Origin: Vespula vulgaris
Taxonomy: Eukaryota > Arthropoda > Insecta > Hymenoptera > Vespidae
DNA length: 64,000 nt
Reading direction: 5' to 3'
Assembly: GCF_905475345.1 (NCBI RefSeq)
Contig: NC_066593.1
Coordinates: 7,937,274 to 8,001,273, forward strand
Both the position numbers and the translations under genes were made by a program. Under the pieces are notes generated by a model, which was not told the DNA's origin, made no database searches, and saw only the letters and a list, made by a program, of their open reading frames with translations. Numbering within the stretch: position 1 is the stretch's first letter; the number at the start of each line of letters is the position of its first letter. Shown here piece after piece: positions 25,244 to 37,856 of this stretch.

Positions 25244-25901
25244 TTTCTATCTTCCTATTCTTTTACCGTGCCAGAAACCAGAAAGTTTTCAAAGTGTACG
25301 AACGATGAAGTTCACCATCTTCTCTCTCTTTCTCTCCATTCAATGGTTCGAACTTTTCAAGTCCAGAATCACTTTGTGCTATCTTCTTTGTTAATTCTAC
25401 TAACGAAAAGCAAGTTAGTTCGCTATAGTTAACGGAATGTTTTGGTTTCTCTAAGTTCACCACCCACGGCAACGACCTCATCTTTGTTAAGTTTTAATTT
25501 TTAATTTCTTTTTTCATTCCTTCTTTTCTTTTCGTTATTTAGCTTTTTCACACTCTCCTACCCTTTCTGTATCCTCTATTGCTCACACCTATCGCGCTCT
25601 TCTCCACCTCTCTTCTCTCATCTTCCACTCCAAGTCACGTTACGCGTTATACGATCTTTGTTCGGTCACGATGTCCTACGGTGCGTTACATCGAATAACT
25701 TTCCCTAACGATCTTATCGTGGTTACAACGAAATCCCATCTCATGAATATTAAACTTTCTCTTTGCCTTTACGTTTAACCCTCCGTTAACTATCGTTTCT
25801 AATATAAACGAGATCTATGTTTCAATGTATCTGACTGTGTTACGTATCTGTGGAAATCAATCATTGATGTTACCATGAAGTGATAAATAATTTAATCGAA
25901 C

Positions 25902-25928
25902 TTGTGTGTGTGTGTGTGTGTGTGTGTA
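25902..25928. repeat. (TG)n microsatellite
   Basis: About thirteen TG units. Confidence 0.96.
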
Positions 25929-28900
25929 CTTGTCACTTCAAACGATCAATCTATGTATATTTATATATATAAATGTACATGACGTATATTATATCAGTTA
26001 ATAAAATATATTGATTTAATTATCGAACGAACAAAATGAAAGATATTAATTATCCTCGTAATTGAATGAAATTATTTTTAATTTCTTTTCTTTCATTCGT
26101 TTGTTTTTAATTTAGTTTCCTTATTTTTATCCTGAAAAAAGAAAGAAGGAAATAAAGAAAGAAAGAAAGAAAGAAAAAGGAAAAGGTAAAGGATACTAAT
26201 ACTCGGTACGAGCTCGCGCAAAATTGTCCTTGCATATAATCCAAAGATAAATTTGAAGAATTTGGAATCGCAGCATTTTCATGCAACCACGTTACTTCCA
26301 TCTCTATATCTCTGGTTGGTACTCTTTCTTTCTCAAATACTACTACGTGCCATTTCAAATCGTTCCAGAGGTTGCCCGAGCACTTTCCTAGATTAGAATA
26401 AACCGATACTTCAGTTTCCTTTTATTCAAGGCGCTTCAAATTTGCAAGAAGCATTCCTTTAATAACATTGAAATCTTTCTGATCTCGAATAGGGAAGTTT
26501 TCATTTTGTTTTCAAGAAAAATCTTTCCTCGTTGTCAAAGGATCTATAAATCTGTGATTAATTTTCTCTCTTTCTCTCTCTCTCTCTCTTTTACGCATAC
26601 ACTCTCTTTGCATTTCTCATTCCAACGAATAAATGTTACGAAATAAAAAAAAAAGAAAAAATGTTACGAATACGCAAGTATTTGGCGATGCTAGTTGGCC
26701 GGGAATCAACGAAACGATATATTTAGCTTACATCTAAGAGAATTATTCGCTAAATTATTTTTGTAATCCTATTTAAAGAAACAGAGCAAAATCTGCTTTA
26801 GATTTTTAGCTCAGGTTCTCTTGAATCGAACGAGAAAATATCGAACGAACTTTTCTATTGAATTCAACACGATATTTGCTTCTTATCGATCGCGAAATAA
26901 AGAATATTTGTAAAAAGAGAATACCGCATAAGGATTCCTCCGAAAAGGTGGATCGAAGATGACGCGTGAAATGGGAAATTTGTATGCGTCAGTCGCAATA
27001 TACGTTTTGTACGCGCGATCGAGATTTATGTATTACCGTATTTTAATATAAATCTATCGAGATGTGTTCTACCAGAAGCAATACGCTACGTATCGCCTAT
27101 TATTTCTACGAGACTGAGACCGAACCGAACGATTTTCATATGGCTACGCGATAGAAACCATTGTAAATTCTATTGCAACTCGTTTCTATATCCTACGTTT
27201 CATATATCCGATACATAAATAAATGTAACGCGTTGCTAGGAACATATGTATGTAACTTTACAAATATTCTAACTTTACGTCTCTTTTACCGTTTCTGATA
27301 AATGAACAAACGTCGAAATACAAGAATACCTTCCATATACATATATGGATTTTTCTTCCATATACATATACATATATATATATATATATTTTTAAAGAAA
27401 TTTCTTTATAAAATTCTGAATATATAAAATTGACAAAGTTATTATTTTGAAACATTACTGAAACGTAATTAAAAGCCGTATATATCTTTTATAATTTACA
27501 TTCCTCTTGCATAGAATGCATAAAATACATAAAATAACACTGTTCAAATATTATAAACGAATATATAATATAATAAACACTAATAATATTATAAACAAAA
27601 AGAAAATAAACAAATGTTTGTTCAACAAACGTTTAATGTTCTCTCGATCTCATGATCTTTCATGTATTACATATAAATCATTAAAAAAATATCGTTTACC
27701 TTCCTCTTTTTTCTCTTTTTTTTAATAAATGACATACCATAATGATCATCGTGAATTATAAATTAACTTCGTATGTCGATCATACACAACTGATATATAA
27801 ATAAATAAATACATTTTATTTATAAGCAAAACTGCGAGCATTGAATGGAGCGCAATGCGCAAATATATCAATCTATTAATACCAGAGACCGAACGAATTG
27901 TTATCACGAATGATTCGCATTTAATTGTTTCTTTATTTATGCGACAATAATAATACAACACTTCCATCGGGTAGCCGTTATACGACTAATTGCAAACTCG
28001 TAATAACGATCGTTAACATACTCACAATGAAAAGAAACGAAATAGATAAATTTCATCATTTCGTTTATACGCTTCGAAAGATATTATATTAAAATAATAG
28101 CCCTTTCGAAAATATCTTTCGAATCGGAAAGATCTCATTAATTTAACTAATTAATTAATAATCATCTAACGGCGTACAAACGCGTGTACGAATCGTCCAA
28201 AAATATTTTTTTAACTCTTTCGCAATTAAAAAGTTTGCTTTCCTTCTTTCTTTTTTTAACTTTAAAATCGAACGTTAAAAATTCTTTTGAATCGAAGACA
28301 AATTTCGTTTCGAGGGAAAAAAATAGAAAAAAAAAAGAGGAGGAGGAAAAAAGTTTGTGAATAGCTCGTAAATCTTTTCCCCGCGTAAAAATTTATCGCT
28401 TTCAAGTAATTTGTCTTCGCAGTCACGTTTTTGAGAAGCACGTTTTCGAAATATGTACATTCTCGCTGCTCGTTACACGTACGAGTGATGCTTGTATACA
28501 GTTTGCCACCTCGATCGCCGATACACACCTCGTCCGGAACTAAAAGCTTTTTCAAAGCGCGATAAAATAATACGCCCTTCACCCTTCGTTAAATGGACAT
28601 TGCCTTTTCACGCATCATAGGGTGAAAAGAGCAACGAATCCTTTTAAAAAGTTCAAATAATCATTTATAAAAATAGTACAAATTATATAACGAATAAAAA
28701 AAAAAATTAAAATATAAACGAATGGATCGATCTGAGTTTTTGTTTCTTGTTTCTTTTTAATTCATTAAAACGCATTTTACAGACCAAACTGATCGAAATA
28801 TGCGTGATCATAAAACATGTATTTTTCTTTATGCAATAACTTCCAAAATCATTTTCATATTACAAATACATCCTATATTTTCAACTTTAAAAAAAAACCA

Positions 28901-29474
28901 AAATTGATACAAAAGGAATAAACATATTTTAACAATTATTATATTTTAACAATAATATATATTGTGAATCTCAACGTATTAAAGAGAGGCGCTTAATAAA
29001 TTTAAAAAAAATAAAAATCCTTTTAAATCTTGCATGATTAAAAAAAAAAAACATTAAAAAAAAAAAGAGATAATAAATACCCCGAAATAAGAGAGAATGT
29101 TTTACGAAATTACAAACATGATAATCGTAAATTGTATCGAGTACTGTTATATATTACTATTTCTCAATAGATTTTTTGCTTTATAATATTACTGCGAATT
29201 AAATGTTTACAATATAAATGCGATATTAAAGAATCTGTTAAACCGAAGTCACTGTATATTACTTTAATTTATTTTAATATAATTATTATTACAACATTCT
29301 TGAAAACTCGTAAGGTGCGATTAAACGAGAAAATTTTGAATATTCATTACTACTATTCACGGTTTGCAAAACTAAAAATATCGCAAAAATGACGATCATT
29401 TCAAAAATTTAACAAAGCCTTTAATTCGAATTGAGAAACGCTGCTACTAACTAATTTTAAGATTAGAAGATAAG

Positions 29475-29502
29475 CAGAGAGAGAGAGAGAGAGAGAGAGA
29501 GA
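29475..29502. repeat. (GA)n microsatellite
   Basis: About thirteen GA units. Confidence 0.95.
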
Positions 29503-29768
29503 TGCTATGAGAAATTAATAATCTTAAGGAGAAGCCATCAAAAGCATACTAATTTCTCGGATCGTCAATTTCACGATATATCACATGCATCATCGACAGA
29601 GTAAGTACATTGATTCAACAATAAGTTGAATGCCAACTTAACTAGTTCTTACATATGTACGAACATTCTTGACTACCCTTCTTGGTTAACTAGCTAGTTC
29701 TCTAGTATGGCTAACTCGCACATATTTCTCTATTATATATCTTTGCTATATCTTTGTTTTATGTATCT

Positions 29769-29800
<32 letters not shown>

Positions 29801-29807
29801 TTTATAC

Positions 29808-29842
<35 letters not shown>
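29769..29842. repeat. (CA)n-(TA)n compound array
   Basis: Eight CA units lead into interrupted (TA)n up to about 29840. Confidence 0.95.
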
Positions 29843-29844
<2 letters not shown>

Positions 29845-31365
29845 TATTTGAGCGAAGAAGGTAGAGAAGACGTTGAGCTCGGTCCGGAACGCGACGAAAC
29901 CCGCGTTACGAAACTTTCCACGAATTACGTTCAACGTCCGCGTTCCTCTCGTAATTCCTGGACGAAGGGTTCGCCCGAGGATTCAACCTACCGAGTGCTT
30001 CTGATAAATTCATGGAACACGAAGAACAAGCTCTACCGAGTACAACATGGTATCGTAATGTTGAATCTTCTACGAATTCGATCAAATAATTTAGACTGTA
30101 TTATTCAAATAATTATCCTTGACGATTCGTATAATAAACGCGACAAAAAAGAAAAAAAAAGAAACAAAATAATCGATCGAAACTATGTAACTTTTACTAT
30201 AACTTTATTAATAATTTAACAAACTTTCAAAGAAATAATAAAAAGATAATCTTTAATATCCAAACATCGATATTCGTTGAATTAGTATCGAAGGAAATTC
30301 GATCGTATAAAAGATATTTAAAAGAAGGGATGACTAAATGTTAAAATATAAAATAGAATATAAAATAAGATAAATAAATACGCGAAAAGATTTTCTCTTA
30401 GATATTATTACTCTTTCATAATCGTGATACGGTAAACTAAGATTTTCCTCCAATTTATCGTCACAGATTTCTACCTAACTCCTATGAACGTTGACTTCAC
30501 ATCCAATCTGTATTTATATATATATGTATGTATGTATGCATACAAGCGTACCTGGAAACGTGACTGACACACTTTGTTGTTGCTCACTCAACTTTCACTT
30601 TCGATATCAATTCTTTCACGTCTTTCTTCCTCTACTTTTCAACGTCGTACTATTTTTACAGGCGAGTACGCTCGCACGAACGCGACACGCTTTTGTGCAT
30701 TTCACTATTTCATTCTTTTTCTTTTTCTTGTTTTCTTTCTTCTTTTTTCATTGTTTATTTGTTGTTTCTTTCTTCCTTTCTTTCTCTCTTTTTATTTTTT
30801 CTTTTTTCTTTATGCAACAACTTCTCCTTCTCTAAATGTTCACTCACGTGTAACGAAAAAGAATCTTCGTCGTCATCGTTCTCGATAATCTCGTAACATT
30901 TTATCGCACGTTTTTGTAATCGATATAGAAAAAAAAAAATTCAGAAGAAAAAGGGAAGGAAGAAAGTAAGAAGTAGAACGAATAATTAACAAATTATGAC
31001 GTAACTCGTCCTATCGTAAAAAATGTAAGTATTCATCGACCGAGAAATACCAAGCATAGATAATCGAGCTTTTAACCGTTAACGCTCGTGCGCCACTAAA
31101 ATTATGTCGAGCGTCACTCGAATGACATCATCCAAGTACATGCAAATTACACGATTAACGCTGCCCAACTATCCAATGGACCGGCCTCATTTGAGCGTAC
31201 CACGTTTAAACGGGACAGCCACGATTCCAAGAATTTACGCAGTATTTACGATTACCGCACGCTATCCAATTGTACTCATATTTATCGTTGATAGGGAAAT
31301 TCGTTTCTACGATAATTCCTACGACGATTTCTCAACGAGTAAATCGAAAGTTTCTTGAATGAAAA

Positions 31366-31395
31366 CACGAACGAACGAACGAACGAACGAACGAT
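31366..31395. repeat. (ACGA)n array
   Basis: About seven ACGA units. Confidence 0.94.
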
Positions 31396-31500
31396 TCCAA
31401 ATCAAATTTAAATAATACTTGTTATTATAATAAATTAATTTTTAAATCGAAATTTATCGTACACAAAAATATATATATATTTTTGGTCTCTTTTGTGTGG

Positions 31501-31720
31501 TCTATTTTGAAAGTGGTGCAAGTGTATTTTGTTTAAAAATGAGATATCACGTAATTTGTGATTGATTTAGTGTAAACTGTGTATTTATAACTAGTCAATA
31601 TTTAATATCTTAAAAAATGCCAATTCTAATTTTGTTCCATTTAAAATTGACCAATAAAAGAAATTTCGTCCAGTTTTCGCGAAACAAATAAAAATGAATT
31701 TGCATCACTTTCAAAATAAA
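31501..31720. mobile_element. Inverted-repeat DNA element, short copy (MITE-like)
   Basis: The left end TATTTTGAAAGTGGTGCAAG (from 31503) and the right end CATCACTTTCAAAATAAA (to 31720) form terminal inverted repeats of roughly 30 bp with a few mismatches, giving an element of about 220 bp. The interior is AT-rich and noncoding. It aligns in reverse orientation with both ends and most of the interior of the 10244-10746 element. Around TTACGTGATATCTCATT the two agree at most positions over some 80 bp. TGG directly abuts both ends and could be a 3-bp target duplication, but this may be chance. The superfamily is unassigned. Confidence 0.78.
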
Positions 31721-31897
31721 TGGTTCTATGTAATATATACATTTCAAACCATGAACGTATTAAATATTATAAACGTAATATACGTATATACATTTTAAAG
31801 CATATTAAAAAATGTGCGTATCAAATTTTCTTCCTTGCAAAAAAAGAAAACTTTTGCAAACACGAGGATAACCGACGCCGACTCAACTAACAAAAAG

Positions 31898-31928
<31 letters not shown>

Positions 31929-32059
31929 CAAACACGAAAAAAAGAAAGATAGAAAAAATAAAGGAAATGTAATTAAGTCGTGAGAAATCCTCCGTGATAT
32001 GCCCCACTAAAAATCGATGAGAAAACAATTCGAAGATGAGATAACATCGTTTAATCATT

Positions 32060-33075
32060 GGATAGGACATCCGTAAGAACGGATAAAAACAAAAAGAAAA
32101 AGAAAAAGAAAAGAAAAAGAGAACGAGAAAAGAGAAAAGAGAAAAGAGAAAAAAGAAAAAAGAAAAAACAGAAAAAGTAAAAGAGAACTGTTTGTAGACG
32201 GAAACGGAGAAGGAAGTAAAGTAAGCTCGATGCTAGATCGCATCGAGGGGTAGGAACGTAGGAGGTAGGTAAAAACAAAAAAAATAAAATCAAAAAGATT
32301 AAAAAAAAAAAGAGAATAAAGAAAAAAAGAAAGAAAGAAAGAAAAAGAAAGATAGGAAAGTCTGGAAAGAAGAGAAGGATAGTGAGGAAAAGGGGTTATA
32401 CGAAAGGAGGCCGCGAGACGAAAATTGTTCTTCGCGAAAGGATTCGAAAAGGAGAGGAAAAGTTTCTCTTAGAAATCGATCGGTAGGAATTCACACTGAC
32501 GAAGGATTCTGACCAAGAAGGCGATATAGTACGCGTTTCGTTACATGGTGTGAACAAAAGGGTAAGAACGAGAAAGAATGAGAAGGACTGAGAAAAGAGA
32601 GAGAAAGAGAGAAAAGGAGAGAGGAACGAAAGGAAGAGAAAAAAGAAAAGAAATAAAAAAAAGGGGGAAAGAGAAACTAAGAAATCGTTTCTGACTTACA
32701 CCAACATCGAGTCCGCCCTCCGTCATGGTCGTTGGTCCTCCGTCTCTGCACGGCTCTCCACACTTTCGGAAATAAAATCCTCGATTTCTCTCTTCTCTCC
32801 TCTCCAACGTAGTGTTCCTCTTTCTCTCCAATCACCACTTTTCGAGCTCACTCTCTTCGTTTTGTTTCTTTCTCTTTCTCTTTCTCTTTCTCTTTCTCTT
32901 TTTCTTTCTCGTTGTCTTTCTCTTTCTCTTTGTCTGTCTCTCTCTGTCTTTCTATCTTTCTGTCTCTGTCTCACTCGAACACTTTCCACTTCTTCCGCGT
33001 TTTCCTCCACGTTTTTCTCTTCCCTATCCTCGGTCCGTCTCTCTCGCACTCTCTATCTCTGCATTATCCGCTTCT
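32060..33075. repeat. Long purine tract then pyrimidine tract
   Basis: About 32080-32180, 32275-32400 and 32560-32690 are nearly all A/G on the plus strand. After a mixed 120-bp gap, about 32815-33065 is nearly all C/T (TTTCTC, CTGT, CTTTC units). The switch in strand polarity repeats the arrangement at 7.0-7.7 kb. Confidence 0.88.
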
Positions 33076-33252
33076 ATTCGTCTATCCTTTTTCGTCGTAC
33101 GGCCTGCTTCGGTTCAACGAATCGAATCCATTAATCACCCTTCTTCCCACGTTTGGTATGGCGAAAGCTGTATTTAATTTTTCACGCGATGCCGCTTTAT
33201 ATTTTAAATGGAAATCGAACGTGCGCAACGCGCTGGAATATGTGTTAGTTAG

Positions 33253-33290
33253 AAGGAAAGAAAGAAAGGGAGAGACAGAGAGAGAGAGAA

Positions 33291-33322
<32 letters not shown>

Positions 33323-33345
33323 GAGAGAAGAGGGAATAAAAGATA
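33253..33345. repeat. (GA)n purine tract
   Basis: GAAAG units pass into GA dinucleotides with GAGAAGA variants. Confidence 0.94.
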
Positions 33346-33590
33346 AAGAAAAAAGATTTCTGCACCTATGAACGCGTTATGCGACGAGAAGAGCTGAAGG
33401 GAAAAATATCAGCAACTCTGCAAGCACGTCACTCTTTGGTTCACGCTTTTGACCTGACTTTGACGAAGATGTATCTGGGCTACCCTCACTCCTCATTCAC
33501 TTCCTATCTCTCTCTTTCTCTCTCTCCTTCCTGTTGATGGAACACTTGATACCCGTAAAAAATACTTTACACTCTTATACTCCTCGAATT

Positions 33591-33635
33591 TAGCTCTATT
33601 TTTAGCTCTATTTTTAGCTCTATTTTTAGCTCCCA
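33591..33635. repeat. 13-bp tandem array
   Basis: The unit TAGCTCTATTTTT occurs exactly at 33591, 33604 and 33617, with a partial TAGCTC at 33630. The copies are identical, so the array is probably young. Confidence 0.95.
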
Positions 33636-34635
33636 CACTAACTCTTTTCTTCTTTTTTTTCTTTTCTTTTTTTTTTTTAATGATCTTCACAAGTACCTTA
33701 CGTATATGAGTATGTATATGTAATTATCATAGTAAAAATGAAAAAAGGAAAGATACTCGATCGCATAAGTTTTGACGTTTATGTTTCGTGTTCGTTTGAA
33801 ATTTTATAAAAGTCACGACACGTTTCTTAGATATACAGATACGTTCTATCCAGATACGTACGTGCGTATGTAAAATTTTGTTTGTTAAGTAATAACAACG
33901 ATTTAAATGAATCTGATATTAAATATATTCCATAGATACTGGATATGGAATTTTTATTGAAAGCTTTATAACATTGCAAGCATTTTTAAATAATATATAT
34001 TTTAAATGATATACACCTATATTTATAATTTTATATATAAAAAAAATAAATATAGCGACAATTGTGTTATTGCAAAAAAAAAAAAAAAAGAAAGAAAAAA
34101 AAGGGGGAAAAAAGAAAAACAAGACGTTTTGATCGAACGATTGATTCTCTTCATTTCCATTCGAAATATTTAATAGAACGAGCAAATCGTGTTTTATCGA
34201 AAATGTCTCTCAATTACGTCCTTCTCATGTTGTTACATTAATGTTCATACACACACACACACACATAATTCATTATATCCATATGAAAAAAATAAAAAGA
34301 AGAGAAATAAAAAAAAATAAAAAAATACCTATACGAGATCAAATGCACTAGCTCGAAATTACCTTTGTCGTTTCCTTTTCCCTAGTGTAATACGATAATT
34401 CGAGATCAGAAGATTTTCCAAAGGATTTGGAACGTCGGCTGCGCATAGAAGGTGGGTATGATGGGGGAGAGCAAGGGGTAGAGGGGGGGTGAGGATCTTT
34501 GCATATTCACAAGTCGGATTAAATGCCGCCTTCCGTGCTTCGAAAGCTTGTCGAAAATTCGTCGGAAGGAAAATCTTTCGAGGAAAAGCATGCCGGAAGA
34601 GTAAAGATATATCCTTCCCTCACCCCATGTACGTA

Positions 34636-34690
34636 CTTACATGCATGCATGCATACATGCATACATACATGCATACATACATATGTATAT
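34636..34690. repeat. (GCAT)n/(ACAT)n array
   Basis: ATGC and ATAC tetranucleotides alternate over some 50 bp. Confidence 0.92.
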
Positions 34691-34959
34691 ATACATCTAT
34701 AATACATGACGAGTATCGTCGACTTATGATGCTTCCAATGAAATTTCAAGTTTTCACGTTCGAACGATAAAAAAGAATTCGCACTCGTTCGATATTATTT
34801 GTTAATTGATTCGGCATTATTAAAAACGATTTATCATCCCGAGAGAAACGTAAGGACAACCGTCATCACGACGGTTTTCTCGACGGAAATTAATTCGAAC
34901 CGAGCTATGAAATACGAATAAATCGTTGAAAATTCTATGCCAATCTTCTGTGTCTGTCT

Positions 34960-35215
34960 TTCGTTCTCTTTCTCTCTTTCCCTTTCTATACGATATTTCT
35001 CTTTCTCTTTCTCTCTGTATCATTCTCTCTCTCACTCTCACTCCCACGATCCCATCTATCCGTTGTCTATCTATCTCTATCTCGCTCTACTCTCTAACTT
35101 GTATTCGATCACACGGAATTTGTACTAAAAGTGCGCGATGACAATTACACGTCGCTCAAATCTCTCTTTCTCTCTCTCTCTCCCTCTCTCTTTCTGTCTC
35201 TGTCTCTCTTTCGGT
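34960..35215. repeat. (CT)n-rich tracts
   Basis: TTTCTC and CTCACTC units lie at about 34960-35045, TATC/CT units at 35065-35095, and a further CT tract at about 35160-35212. Leu/Ser frames across them are artefacts. Confidence 0.92.
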
Positions 35216-35437
35216 GATAGCGCAAAGAGAAAGAGACAGACCTAGTGATTTATTCCGCCTCATATACGATTAATCGATACGACAGGGATGCTCGTTACTC
35301 ATGATTTCATGAAGGGTAGAAAAAAGAGAAGAGAGAAAGAAAGAGAGAAAAAAAAAAGAAAAGAAGAAGAAAGTTCCATATAAAAAGAGGCTTACGGGGA
35401 CGTTCAGAAATCTCAGCGAGTGACGGGAGATATATTT

Positions 35438-35463
35438 TTTTTCCTTTCCTTTCCTTTCCTTTT
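35438..35463. repeat. (TTTCC)n array
   Basis: Four to five TTTCC units after a T run. Confidence 0.92.
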
Positions 35464-35767
35464 CTTCACTTTCTACTTAAGATAAAAAGAAAGACATGAA
35501 AAGAAGCATTCGGTCGATCTAATCGCGTCTCATGTAACTCACGCGAAAAATAATGAAAGGAACGAAAAGGACGGAACACGAAATGATGAAGAATCATAAA
35601 ACTTGACGTTTTATTATACTCGCTCGATCAAATACCAGACATTTGATCAAATAACTGCCTAGGTGAATATTTACTATGTATATATGTACATACGTATACT
35701 TCGTTAGTAGAACGAAAAAAAAAAAAAGAAAACAGAGTTATGATAAGGAAGTCATGAGGAAGAAAAA

Positions 35768-35768
35768 A

Positions 35769-35846
<78 letters not shown>
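35768..35846. repeat. (AAT)n array, about 77 bp
   Basis: A pure AAT trinucleotide run. One frame reads as a long Asn string and should not be taken as a protein. Confidence 0.97.
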
Positions 35847-36444
35847 GAAATCAAGACGTGTACAGTCAACGACTCCTTTTGCCGAATAAATCGTTCCTTC
35901 CTGTTAATCAAGACAAATTTTTTTAGTTGGCCATGCTAGCAAATATTTTACTTTTAGAAACGAATTGACACAAACGACCGTTTGCACCGCCAATTACGAA
36001 TCGAGGTAATTAAGCGCGAGCCTCTTACTACGGACAGAGTAAACCTCTCGTAAGTACTATAAAAAAGTAAGATAAGTACACACACACATATATACGCGTA
36101 CATTCTAAAAGAAATTTTAATTCTCTTTTTCTTCTTCTTTTTCTTCTTCTTCTTCTTTTTCTCTTCCTTCGTCGCAAATTAATACGACGTTACAATAAAA
36201 TCGACGATTTAATCCATTTTGTCGAAGTAAACGAACGAAAAAAGGTAAATGCTATTGAAAATGTGTAAATAATACGATAATTATACGTTCTTAAAAACAA
36301 TATATATATATATATAAGTAACACGATAATATTGATAATGGCTAAGAAGGATAAAAAGAAAAAGATGAAGTCTGCATTATTACGTTTTGTTTCCGAATGG
36401 AAACGAGTAGTACTGTTATTATCTTTTTTCTTTCTTTCTCTTTC

Positions 36445-36475
<31 letters not shown>

Positions 36476-37208
36476 TTATTAACTCTTCTCAACATTATCA
36501 TGTTTTAATGATATCCGTATAACAAGAAGTTTGCTTAACAACTCGTCATCTTAAAATCAATAATGTCTCCATTTTCCAAAATCGACTTCTGTTCGTTCAA
36601 AGTCTTTAATCGATCAAATAATTCAATTCGTTATCGCAGATTTCGATGAAAAAATGTTTCAAATAAAATCATTAAGAAGCATTGAAAATCTTTTCGCATG
36701 ATTTCCCCCTACTCCCTCATTCCACCCTCACCCAGTATCATTTCTATTATTAAAACATATTCTCTCATCCTTCACTACTCATTCAAGAAACAATTTATCC
36801 TTTGAAACGATTCCAAGCCTCCGCGCGTTTCATCGTTCGTCCTTTGTAAATTTATTTTTATCTTTAAAATCTGTCATAGCATTTTTTAAATTCCTCTAAA
36901 TCTTTAAACTTTTCGTTCTTTCTAACGCAAGCTTCCAAGAGTATTCACGAATTCAAGGATTACATTTTCGTATAGAATCCCGTGTAACTATTATACTTGA
37001 AATCAGTCGAATTCCGATAGAAACAGAAATAGCTTAACAGAATTGTTTTACATCAAACGAAATCTATCCCTTTGTTGTCAAAACCTAAAAGCAATTTACA
37101 AATTTGCAAGAAACGAAATATAAAGGGATAACGGAGAAAATAAATGAAAAGAGTAACAAAGAGAAAAATGAATAGAAAGGGAGAGAATGAAGGGAGAAAG
37201 GGGTACAG

Positions 37209-37210
<2 letters not shown>

Positions 37211-37239
<29 letters not shown>

Positions 37240-37240
37240 A
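37211..37240. repeat. (GA)n microsatellite
   Basis: A GA run of about 30 bp inside a longer purine tract (37120-37290). Confidence 0.95.
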
Positions 37241-37539
37241 TGGGAGAGGGAGAAAAAAAGAAAAGAAAGAAAAAGAAAGATGGAAGAAAACGGCAAAGCA
37301 TCGCTGCTCTTTATTCACGACGCTTTTCACCATTGGCTTGTTTTTCTTCCACAATGCAATATTTTACTCGCGATTTTCTTTCGTTCCTCATAATCTAAAA
37401 GTTAAAGCTTCCATATCTTTCAGATAGCAGACAGACTTGATACGTCCAAGAGACGACATACTTGACTCTATTTTTCCTCTATGTTTTTTTTTATTTTTAT
37501 TTTCTTCTTTTTTGTTTTGCTACAACGACAACAGATTAG

Positions 37540-37579
37540 TCACAGAGAGAGAGAAGGAAAGACAGACAGACAGACAAAC

Positions 37580-37619
<40 letters not shown>

Positions 37620-37621
37620 TA
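37540..37621. repeat. (GA)n/(GACA)n array
   Basis: GAGAGA and GACAGACA units with GATA interruptions. Confidence 0.94.
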
Positions 37622-37856
37622 TAGGTTCCGATCAGTTCAACATGATTTATGACATGGATGACTAACCCTTGTTCTGCTTCCTCTGCCTCTCTCTCTCTTT
37701 TTCTTTCTTTCGCTTTTTTATTCTTTTTCTATTCAGTTGAAAATGGGAATCGATAAACGGATGACATCATTGCTTAGAAACGACACTGACAATTGGAGAA
37801 AAGAAAAAGAAGAAAACTGACATTCGATGTTACCGCCACGGATCGAAGTGACCAAC

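Larger units (their letters stand above)
20830..29470. other. Mostly unique AT-rich noncoding stretch
   Basis: No supported gene. Repeat-free, somewhat more complex patches occur at 20920-21230, 22860-23140, 23280-23700, 24880-25120, 26190-26420, 26930-27200, 27840-28200 and 28380-28620. Open frames there reach about 105 codons. This is within chance for six frames of AT-rich DNA over 64 kb, and none shows a family motif I recognise. The frames at 26107-26421 and 28262-28582 (both minus) are discussed as findings. Confidence 0.6.
29850..35760. other. Noncoding stretch with polarised purine/pyrimidine tracts
   Basis: No supported gene. Complex patches: 29850-30060 (open on the plus strand from the TA array onward, GC-elevated), 31070-31320, 33080-33240 and 34420-34640. 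The rest is repeat arrays, purine tracts and AT-rich unique DNA. Short (ACGA)n lies at about 31366-31394 and G-rich words at 34455-34492. The frame 29707-30219 plus starts inside CA/TA repeats and has no recognised domain. Confidence 0.6.

Noticed and set aside
29707..30219. 170-codon plus-strand open frame
   Set aside because: The start lies in CA/TA repeats and the tail is AT-rich. Only the middle island (29850-30060) is kept, as a finding.
35768..35846. Poly-Asn reading frame
   Set aside because: A pure (AAT)n microsatellite. No coding context on either side.
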